NCBI GenBank assembly: GCA_013153575.1
Contig: JAADEE010000136.1
Location: forward strand, 1-5,870
Length of the DNA: 5,870 nucleotides
Origin: Chlorobiota bacterium
GTDB taxonomy: Bacteria > Bacteroidota > Bacteroidia > Bacteroidales > JAADGE01
Direction: 5' to 3'
The position numbers and the translations under genes were made by a program. Of this stretch, positions 1 to 4,799 are shown in pieces (within the stretch, counting starts at the first letter, position 1; every line of letters begins with the position of its first letter). Under the pieces are notes generated by a model that was not told where the DNA came from, ran no database searches, and was given only the letters and a program-made list of their open reading frames with translations.

Positions 1-56
1 ACTTGCTAATGTGCATAAATTTTCAATTAGTTTATCAAAAGCTAACTATAATTTTT

Positions 57-88
57 CAAATTTAGCAAGATTGATAGTTTCGCTCAAA
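57..88 (-). promoter_or_regulatory. Candidate Bacteroidota promoter reading out of the left edge
   Basis: On the minus strand TTTG (85-88) is followed by 20 nt and then TAAATTTG (57-64), a full match to the Bacteroidota consensus TTTG...TAnnTTTG. Transcription would start near position 50 and run left. A possible minus-strand ATG lies at 14-16 with five open codons before the edge, so this may be the promoter of a gene lying almost wholly outside the window. The region is AT-rich, so a chance match is possible. Confidence 0.4.
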
Positions 89-102
89 GCGAAGCTCTCA
101 AT
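70..102. repeat. Imperfect palindrome (15-bp arms, 3-nt loop)
   Basis: Arms 70-84 and 88-102 pair along their whole length with one mismatch (75/97) and one G-T wobble (78/94), around the loop CAA at 85-87. The core is TTCGCT/AGCGAA, which is GC-richer than its surroundings. No T-run follows on either strand, so it is not a typical intrinsic terminator. It covers the -33 element and most of the spacer of the leftward promoter candidate, so an operator is possible. A weaker 8-bp inverted repeat (CTTGCTAA at 2-9, TTAGCAAG at 62-69) lies beside it. Confidence 0.5.
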
Positions 103-206
103 ATCATTATTAAAATTATCTTGAAATATATTAAGGACTGTTTAAATCAAAACCTTCTTATATTTGCATTAATCAATAAAATTGTAAATAATCAAGCAAT
201 AACAAT
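103..206. other. AT-rich non-coding stretch
   Basis: No gene can be supported here on either strand. The only motif is a plus-strand TATATTTG at 159-166, matching the Bacteroidota -7 consensus but without a good -33 element (ACTG at 137-140). No plus-strand gene follows it. Confidence 0.6.
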
Positions 207-243
207 AAAACAAAAAAAGGTTTACAAATTAATGTAAACCTTT
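207..243 (-). terminator. Rho-independent terminator after tRNA-Pro
   Basis: Positions 216-226 pair perfectly with 233-243 (11 bp, AAAGGTTTACA/TGTAAACCTTT) around a 6-nt loop. Read on the minus strand, the stem ends 10 nt past the tRNA-Pro 3' end and runs into TTTTTTTGTTTT, a strong U-tract. It would end the leftward tRNA transcript. On the plus strand the following tract (TTTGATTTT) is weaker. Confidence 0.85.
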
Positions 244-253
244 GATTTTCAAG

Positions 254-328
254 TCGGGGCGGCAGGATTCGAACCTGCGACCCTCTGCTCCCAAAGCAGA
301 TGCGCTAACCGGACTGCGCTACGCCCCG
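254..328 (-). tRNA. tRNA-Pro (anticodon TGG)
   Basis: The minus strand folds into a complete 75-nt cloverleaf. The acceptor stem is CGGGGCG (322-328) with CGCCCCG (255-261), and the discriminator base is A at 254. The anticodon stem is TCTGC/GCAGA around the loop TTTGGGA, placing anticodon TGG at 291-293. The T-arm contains GGTTCGAATCC. No CCA is encoded: the next bases are CTT, so CCA must be added after transcription. A strong terminator follows within 11 nt. It could be made from its own upstream promoter candidate or by read-through from tRNA-Ser. Confidence 0.97.
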
Positions 329-340
329 AATATTTTTCAG

Positions 341-366
341 CAATAAAACAAACCCGTTTTTTATTG
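341..366. repeat. Short inverted repeat in the tRNA-Pro leader
   Basis: CAATAAAA (341-348) pairs with TTTTATTG (359-366) around a 10-nt loop. It lies 12 nt before the tRNA-Pro 5' end and immediately after the candidate -7 element. No T-run follows it on the minus strand, so it is more likely a leader hairpin or processing context than a terminator. Confidence 0.3.
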
Positions 367-372
367 CGGTTG

Positions 373-380
373 CAAAAGTA
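373..380 (-). promoter_or_regulatory. Candidate -7 element for tRNA-Pro
   Basis: The minus strand reads TACTTTTG, a match to TAnnTTTG, about 45 nt before the tRNA-Pro 5' end. The expected -33 position holds GTTC rather than TTTG, so only half of the consensus is met. It would allow tRNA-Pro to be transcribed separately from tRNA-Ser. Confidence 0.35.
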
Positions 381-392
381 AAAATTAAAATT

Positions 393-432
393 AAAAAAAA
401 GAACTATTCCAAAAATATTTTTACTTTTTTTT
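393..432 (-). terminator. Weak A/T hairpin after tRNA-Ser
   Basis: Starting 1 nt past the tRNA-Ser 3' end, the minus strand has A8-G paired with C-T8 (424-432 with 393-401), enclosing a smaller self-complementary AAAAATATTTTT. The second arm is itself a T8 run. The shape resembles an intrinsic terminator, but nine pairs with only one G-C would be weak, so tRNA-Ser may read through into tRNA-Pro. Confidence 0.3.
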
Positions 433-522
<90 letters not shown>

Positions 523-535
523 GTGAAAGCGAATG

Positions 536-565
536 CAAAATTATAAATAAATTTATTATAGCAAA
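536..565 (-). promoter_or_regulatory. Candidate promoter for tRNA-Ser
   Basis: On the minus strand TTTG (562-565) is followed by 18 nt and then TAATTTTG (536-543), matching the Bacteroidota -33/-7 consensus with acceptable spacing. Transcription would start a few bases before the tRNA-Ser 5' end at 522. It lies in the 71-bp gap after the aspartokinase stop. No strong terminator separates them, only A/T-only hairpins, so some read-through from the aspartokinase gene is possible. Confidence 0.55.
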
Positions 566-593
566 AACAATTTTTGTTTTTTTTATAAAAAAA

Positions 594-1862
594 TTATCGC
601 ACAACAAATCGTACTGTATGTCTACTTTTTTGCTCCAAAAGTATTTTTCTATTTGCTATCATCTTTTTAATTGCAATATTATTATAATGCCTTATTGTAA
701 TTAACGATAAATCATCATTATATAAAACTTTAAATGTCTTTTTTAATTCACTAATAAATTTTGGAACCTTAAATTTATTATTTGTAACGCAAACTGAAAA
801 ATTAATTGCAGATGATTGCATTAAATTAACCTTTATCCTATATTTTGACAATAATGAAAATATCTCACCTAAATTATGTTCTGATATAAATGAAAAATCT
901 AATGTCGAAACCGATATTAAAATTTGATTATCTTTTACAATAAATATTGGAATATCAGGATATAAATCAGGACTTAAATCTGAAATATCAATAATACTCG
1001 TACCATCATTATTTTTATAAAAAGATTTTACAACAATTGGTATCTTCTTATTCTGAAGAGGTTTTATTGTTTTAGGATGCAAAATTTTTGCTCCATAATA
1101 AGCCTGTTCTACCGATTCTTTATAAGAAAGCTTTGGCAACAACTCATAATCAGAACTAATTGCCGGATCAGAATTATAAATACCATCAACTTCCTTCCAA
1201 AATACAACTTCATCAGCATCAAATACATAACCAAACACAGAAGCTGTAAAGTCACTTCCTTCTCTTCCTAATGTTGTTGTATTTCCATTATTATCCGCTG
1301 CAACAAACCCTTGACTTATATAAATATTATTTTCATTAAAATCACATTCTTCTTTTATCCTTTTTCCTGAAAGCTCCCAATCAACCTTTGCCTCTGTGTA
1401 ATCAGAATTTGTAACAATTAAATTCCTGCTGTCTTTAAAAGAACAATTTATATTTTTCAACTTTAAAAATTCATACACAATTGTAGAAGATAATAACTCT
1501 CCATAAGAAACAATTTTATCATACTCAAAATGATAATCATTAGTTAAGCCATTATTAAAAATATCTAAAATTTCATCAAATAACTTCTTTAACTTTAATT
1601 CAATTGAATAATAATTAATATCATCAAATAAATCCTTAGCTAAACTAAAATGAAAACTCTTAATTTCATTAAAAATAGTTTCTTCTATTTTTTTTACAGA
1701 AAAGAAAGCATTTATTAAATCTTCAAATTTGCTGGTAATTTTATTAAATGCCGAAACAACAACAATAATATTCTCACCATCATTTTCCTTTAAGATATCA
1801 CCTAACCTAACAATATCTTTGCTACTTTTTAAAACTCCACCACCAAACTTAAAAACCTTCAT
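594..1862 (-). CDS. lysC: Monofunctional aspartokinase
   Basis: Cytosolic aspartate kinase (EC 2.7.2.4): phosphorylates L-aspartate with ATP, the first step towards lysine/diaminopimelate, threonine and methionine. The 422-aa length fits a monofunctional enzyme with no homoserine dehydrogenase domain. The kinase domain (about 1-300) has KFGGG at 5-9, SYGELLSS at 119-126 (E122), FKDSR at 142-146, TTLGREGSDFTA at 196-207 (R200 and D204, expected substrate/ATP contacts), FWKEVDGIYNSDP at 221-233 and GAKILHP at 257-263. Residues from about 313 to the end resemble the ACT-type regulatory region, so allosteric feedback is likely; the effector cannot be read. The end, KSRHTVRFVVR, is typical of Bacteroidota aspartokinases as I recall them. 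The usual KFGG(A/T)SV entry motif reads KFGGGVL here. The ATG at 1860-1862 fits the family N-terminus; there is no clear ribosome site. Divergent from fbp. Confidence 0.93.
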   Translation of the reverse strand: MKVFKFGGGVLKSSKDIVRLGDILKENDGENIIVVVSAFNKITSKFEDLINAFFSVKKIEETIFNEIKSFHFSLAKDLFDDINYYSIELKLKKLFDEILDIFNNGLTNDYHFEYDKIVSYGELLSSTIVYEFLKLKNINCSFKDSRNLIVTNSDYTEAKVDWELSGKRIKEECDFNENNIYISQGFVAADNNGNTTTLGREGSDFTASVFGYVFDADEVVFWKEVDGIYNSDPAISSDYELLPKLSYKESVEQAYYGAKILHPKTIKPLQNKKIPIVVKSFYKNNDGTSIIDISDLSPDLYPDIPIFIVKDNQILISVSTLDFSFISEHNLGEIFSLLSKYRIKVNLMQSSAINFSVCVTNNKFKVPKFISELKKTFKVLYNDDLSLITIRHYNNIAIKKMIANRKILLEQKSRHTVRFVVR

Positions 1863-1890
1863 TACATAAATTATTTATTTACTCAAAGCA

Positions 1891-1921
1891 CAAAATAAAA
1901 CATTTTATTTATGCTTTCAAA
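1891..1921 (-). promoter_or_regulatory. Candidate promoter for the aspartokinase
   Basis: On the minus strand TTTG (1918-1921), 20 nt, then TATTTTG (1891-1897), one T short of the TAnnTTTG consensus. The implied leader is about 20 nt. The spacer is mostly a perfect 8-bp A/T palindrome (1893-1900 with 1903-1910) that also overlaps the -7 element and could be an operator or simply A/T composition. Confidence 0.4.
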
Positions 1922-1959
1922 TAACATAAATAAAAAAAAGATTTTTGAGCAAAAAAAAT

Positions 1960-1967
1960 TAACTTTG
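1960..1967 (+). promoter_or_regulatory. Candidate -7 element for the fbp operon
   Basis: TAACTTTG matches TAnnTTTG and would start transcription near 1973, about 25 nt before the fbp ATG. A TTTG at 1944-1947 is only 12 nt upstream, too close for the usual -33 spacing, so the upstream half of the promoter is unclear. Confidence 0.4.
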
Positions 1968-1997
1968 CAAACAGTAATATAACCATAAAAAAACATT

Positions 1998-3035
1998 ATG
2001 TCTGTTACAACATTAAACGAATTTATAATTGAAAGACAAGCAGATTTTCCATATGCAAAAGGAGAATTAACACGCTTATTATCTCACATAGGAGTTGCTG
2101 CAAAAGTCGTCAATAGAGAAGTTAACAAAGCAGGACTTGTTGATATACTTGGAGAAGCCGGATCTGATAATGTACAAGGTGAGCAACAAAAAAAATTAGA
2201 TATTTATGCTGATGAAAAATTTATTGCATCACTTAAAGCAAGTGGAGAGTGTTGTGGAATAGCATCAGAAGAAAATGAAGATATAGTTATTTTTGAAGAA
2301 GAAATTGCTAGAAACGGCAAATACATTGTAACTATGGATCCTTTAGATGGTTCATCAAACATTGATGTTAATGTTTCAATAGGTACAATTTTTTCTATTT
2401 TCAGAAGACTATCACCTGTTGGGCATAAAGCTAAAATTGAAGATTTTACTCAAGAAGGAACAAAACAAGTTGCTGCAGGATACATAATTTATGGTTCATC
2501 AACAATGATGGTTATGACAACAGGACGCGGTGTAAACGGTTTTACTCTTGACCCTTCAATTGGTGAATTTTGCCTATCACATCCAAATATACAAACACCC
2601 CAATCAGGAAACCTATATTCAATTAATGAAGGTAATTACATTAAATTTCCTGATGGCGTTAAACAATATCTTAAATATTGCCAAGAAAATGATAAAGAAA
2701 CCGGTCGTCCTTATACATCAAGATATATTGGTTCATTAGTTGCCGATTTTCATAGAAACTTATTAAAAGGTGGCATTTTTATTTATCCAAAATCAGCAGG
2801 TTATCCTAGTGGAAAACTAAGATTACTTTATGAGTGTAACCCAATAGCAATGATAGTTGAACAAGCTGGAGGAAAAGCTACAGATGGTAGAGGAAATAGA
2901 ATTTTAGATATTAAGCCAACTTCATTACATCAAAGAGTTCCTTTCTTTGTTGGATCAAGAAATATGGTATGCAAAGCCGAAGAATTTATGAAAAAATACG
3001 GAGATAAAGAACCGAAAATTAAAGATATAAATTAA
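1998..3035 (+). CDS. fbp: Class I fructose-1,6-bisphosphatase
   Basis: Cytosolic FBPase (EC 3.1.3.11): hydrolyses fructose 1,6-bisphosphate to fructose 6-phosphate, the committed step of gluconeogenesis. The 345-aa length is normal for class I. Metal and catalytic motifs are intact: SEENE at 90-94 (E91, E92), [10 protein letters not shown] at 114-123 (D114, D117), and YECNPIA at 278-284 (E279, third metal ligand). [13 protein letters not shown] at 242-254 matches the 6-phosphate-binding segment, and [12 protein letters not shown] at 268-279 precedes the last metal site. The start agrees with the family N-terminus. No Shine-Dalgarno sequence is visible, which is usual in Bacteroidota. The stop TAA at 3033-3035 shares its last A with the ATG of the next gene, so the two are almost certainly cotranscribed. 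AMP or metabolite control is known in this class but cannot be read from the sequence. Confidence 0.97.
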   Translation: MSVTTLNEFIIERQADFPYAKGELTRLLSHIGVAAKVVNREVNKAGLVDILGEAGSDNVQGEQQKKLDIYADEKFIASLKASGECCGIASEENEDIVIFEEEIARNGKYIVTMDPLDGSSNIDVNVSIGTIFSIFRRLSPVGHKAKIEDFTQEGTKQVAAGYIIYGSSTMMVMTTGRGVNGFTLDPSIGEFCLSHPNIQTPQSGNLYSINEGNYIKFPDGVKQYLKYCQENDKETGRPYTSRYIGSLVADFHRNLLKGGIFIYPKSAGYPSGKLRLLYECNPIAMIVEQAGGKATDGRGNRILDIKPTSLHQRVPFFVGSRNMVCKAEEFMKKYGDKEPKIKDIN

Positions 3036-3901
3036 TGAAAAAAACAATTCTAATTACAGGAGCAAATGGGCAGTTAGGAAGTGAAATAAAAGAGCAATCT
3101 TATAATACTCCTGAGTTTGAATTTATTTTTACCGATGTTAATGAACTTGACATTACAGATTTAAATGCAATTGAAAAGTTATTCAATAAAAACAAAATAG
3201 ATTTTATAGTAAATTGTGCAGCATACACAAATGTAGATAAAGCTGAAACCGACACAAAAAATGCAGAATTAATAAATATAAATGCTGTAAAAAATCTTGC
3301 AAGCATATCTAAAAAGCATAAAAGTCCTTTAATTCATGTTTCTACAGATTATGTTTTTGATGGCAATAGTAAAATCCCTTATAAAGAAACAGACAAAACT
3401 AATCCACAATCAGCATACGGAAAAACTAAGTTACTTGGAGAGGAAGAAGCAAAAAAATCACACAAACACATAATAATTAGAACTGCTTGGTTATACTCAT
3501 CTTTTGGGAATAATTTTGTAAAAACAATGATACGTTTAGGAAAAGAAAAAGATGAAATATCTGTTGTATCAGATCAAATTGGTTCTCCAACCTATGCAAA
3601 AGATTTAGCATCTGTAATTTTAACAATCCTTAAGTTATCAGATAAAGATATAAATAATTTTAAAGAAGGAATTTATCATTTTTCAAATGAAGGAGCTTGT
3701 TCTTGGTATGAATTTGCTTCTGAAATCATGAAACAAAAAAACTTAAATTGTAAAGTTAAACCTATTAGCAGTGATGAATTTCCAACACCTACAAAACGTC
3801 CAAACTACAGTTTACTTGACAAAACAAAAATTAAAAACACTTTTAACATTGAAGTCAGAGACTGGAATGTTGCACTAAAAGATTGCTTAAAATTAATTTA
3901 A
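3035..3901 (+). CDS. rfbD: dTDP-4-dehydrorhamnose reductase
   Basis: RmlD/RfbD-type short-chain reductase (EC 1.1.1.133): reduces dTDP-4-dehydro-L-rhamnose with NAD(P)H, the last step to dTDP-L-rhamnose for surface polysaccharides. It has 288 aa, the usual length. The N-terminal Rossmann fold shows GANGQLG at 9-15. NCAAYTNVDKAE at 60-71 and VSTDYVFDG at 102-110 are family motifs. The catalytic set is T104, Y128 and K132 (YGKTK). RTAWLYSSFGNNFV, then SDQIGSPTYAKDLA, form the substrate region, and RPNYSLLD near the C-terminus is characteristic. The ATG overlaps the fbp stop by one base (TAATG), indicating translational coupling. The partner genes rmlA, rmlB and rmlC are not in the window. A related NAD-dependent sugar epimerase/reductase is possible, but the motifs favour RmlD. 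Confidence 0.93.
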   Translation: MKKTILITGANGQLGSEIKEQSYNTPEFEFIFTDVNELDITDLNAIEKLFNKNKIDFIVNCAAYTNVDKAETDTKNAELININAVKNLASISKKHKSPLIHVSTDYVFDGNSKIPYKETDKTNPQSAYGKTKLLGEEEAKKSHKHIIIRTAWLYSSFGNNFVKTMIRLGKEKDEISVVSDQIGSPTYAKDLASVILTILKLSDKDINNFKEGIYHFSNEGACSWYEFASEIMKQKNLNCKVKPISSDEFPTPTKRPNYSLLDKTKIKNTFNIEVRDWNVALKDCLKLI

Positions 3902-3917
3902 CTATTTCATAAAATAG
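3902..3917. repeat. Small inverted repeat at the convergent gene ends
   Basis: CTATTT (3902-3907) pairs with AAATAG (3912-3917) around a 4-nt loop, straddling the 5-bp gap between the rfbD stop and the sirtuin stop and including the sirtuin TGA (3907-3909). Six A/T-rich pairs and no T-run make it at best a weak bidirectional terminator. Confidence 0.25.
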
Positions 3918-4731
3918 CCTCAAGTCCTTCCAAAGCTCCTGTTGGGACTTCAATACCTTTTACATTACTTGGTATTTGATAATCTCGTGGATTAATACGA
4001 ATTAATGTTGCTTCAAACTCTTGTGCTAAACGCTCAGATTTCATCCTTACAGTTGGCACAGCCCTACCTGCTCCCAGCTCAATTATAACAGGTTTTGCAT
4101 TATTTTTTTTAAGATTTTGTTGCCAATAATAAAAATTTGAATTTTGTTTTTCTGACCTTTCAGAAAGCCAATTCCAATCTCCAAACATTAAAATATTAGG
4201 TCTTGCAATAGCTCCACATTTGGGGCATCTTGGCAAAGGCTCTTGTGCTTCAAACAATTCTGCATTAATTTCAATATGTAAATCTTTTGCTTTCCAAATT
4301 TCAGATGTGCAAGGAACTGTGCATTGCATATAATTTATTGAACCATGAACTTCTTCAATATAATCATCAGAAAAACCTGCTTTTTGAAACTGTCCATCAA
4401 CATTTGATGTAAAAACAAAATACCCAAACTTCATTTTATTGCCAAGTTCTAATAATTTATAAAAACCAAAATGCGGATTAACTTCAGTATACAAATTATA
4501 CCTATGCCCGTAAAATGCCCAAGCAAGTTTAGGATTTTCTTCAAACCAACGAGGATTTGCCATTTCTGCAAAAGAAATACCAAGATGTGAAATTGCAGGA
4601 TATTCTTTCCAAAAACCTGAATTACCTCTAAAATCAGGCAAACCGGAATCTACACCCATTCCTGCTCCTGCTGTAATAATTAATGCATCTGCATTTTTTA
4701 TTGCATCTTTTGCTTTTTGAAAATTTTGCAT
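3907..4731 (-). CDS. Sir2-family NAD-dependent protein deacylase (divergent sirtuin)
   Basis: Sirtuins remove acyl groups from protein lysines using NAD+, releasing nicotinamide and O-acyl-ADP-ribose; some act as ADP-ribosyltransferases. The 274 aa form a single catalytic domain with no signal peptide, so it is cytosolic. GAGMGVDSGLPDFRG at 22-36 is the NAD-binding motif, TSNVDGQFQKAG at 108-119 replaces the usual TQNID, and EVHGS at 127-131 carries the expected catalytic H129. C137/C141 and C169/C172 should bind structural zinc. RINP at about 248 keeps the adenine-side Asn. ELGAGRAVPTV at 218-228 replaces the usual GTSxxVxPA. The core is intact, so activity is likely; substrate is unknown. 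The ATG at 4729-4731 fits the family start. It lies 65 bp downstream of the endonuclease on the same strand, with no clear promoter between them, so cotranscription is plausible. It converges on rfbD with 5 bp between the stops. Confidence 0.9.
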   Translation of the reverse strand: MQNFQKAKDAIKNADALIITAGAGMGVDSGLPDFRGNSGFWKEYPAISHLGISFAEMANPRWFEENPKLAWAFYGHRYNLYTEVNPHFGFYKLLELGNKMKFGYFVFTSNVDGQFQKAGFSDDYIEEVHGSINYMQCTVPCTSEIWKAKDLHIEINAELFEAQEPLPRCPKCGAIARPNILMFGDWNWLSERSEKQNSNFYYWQQNLKKNNAKPVIIELGAGRAVPTVRMKSERLAQEFEATLIRINPRDYQIPSNVKGIEVPTGALEGLEAIL

Positions 4732-4743
4732 AATATTAAATTA

Positions 4744-4799
4744 AAAACTCTAAACAATTAAGCACTAAAACAACATAAACATTAAGCAATAAAACTCTA
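4744..4799. repeat. Direct repeats between endonuclease and sirtuin genes
   Basis: ATTAAGCA(C/A)TAAAAC occurs at 4757-4771 and 4781-4795 (14 of 15 identical, 24-bp period), each copy preceded by a TAAAC-like stretch. AAAACTCTA occurs exactly at 4744-4752 and 4791-4799. The endonuclease stop codon (4797-4799) lies within the second 9-bp copy. Together they fill most of the 65-bp intergenic gap. They may be protein-binding sites in the sirtuin leader or a remnant of local duplication. Confidence 0.55.

Noticed and set aside
9..65. Plus-strand 18-codon open frame
   Set aside because: It is too short, has no ribosome site or promoter, and crosses the inverted repeats at the left edge.
159..250. 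Possible plus-strand small RNA from the TATATTTG motif to the hairpin at 216-243
   Set aside because: The -33 element is missing, and the hairpin is better explained as the leftward tRNA terminator, whose U-tract is much stronger on the minus strand.
562..584. Plus-strand terminator-like hairpin (CAAAAA/TTTTTG then T8)
   Set aside because: No plus-strand gene precedes it, and the segment overlaps the -33 element of the tRNA-Ser promoter; A/T composition explains it.
1077..1271. Plus-strand open frame of 64 codons
   Set aside because: It lies entirely inside the aspartokinase gene on the opposite strand and its translation has no recognisable domain.
2548..2739. Plus-strand open frame of 63 codons
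   Set aside because: It is an alternative frame inside fbp, whose own translation is conserved throughout this region.
3100..3306. Minus-strand open frame of 68 codons
   Set aside because: It is antisense to the conserved Rossmann half of rfbD; its hydrophobic look comes from the reverse complement of that sequence.
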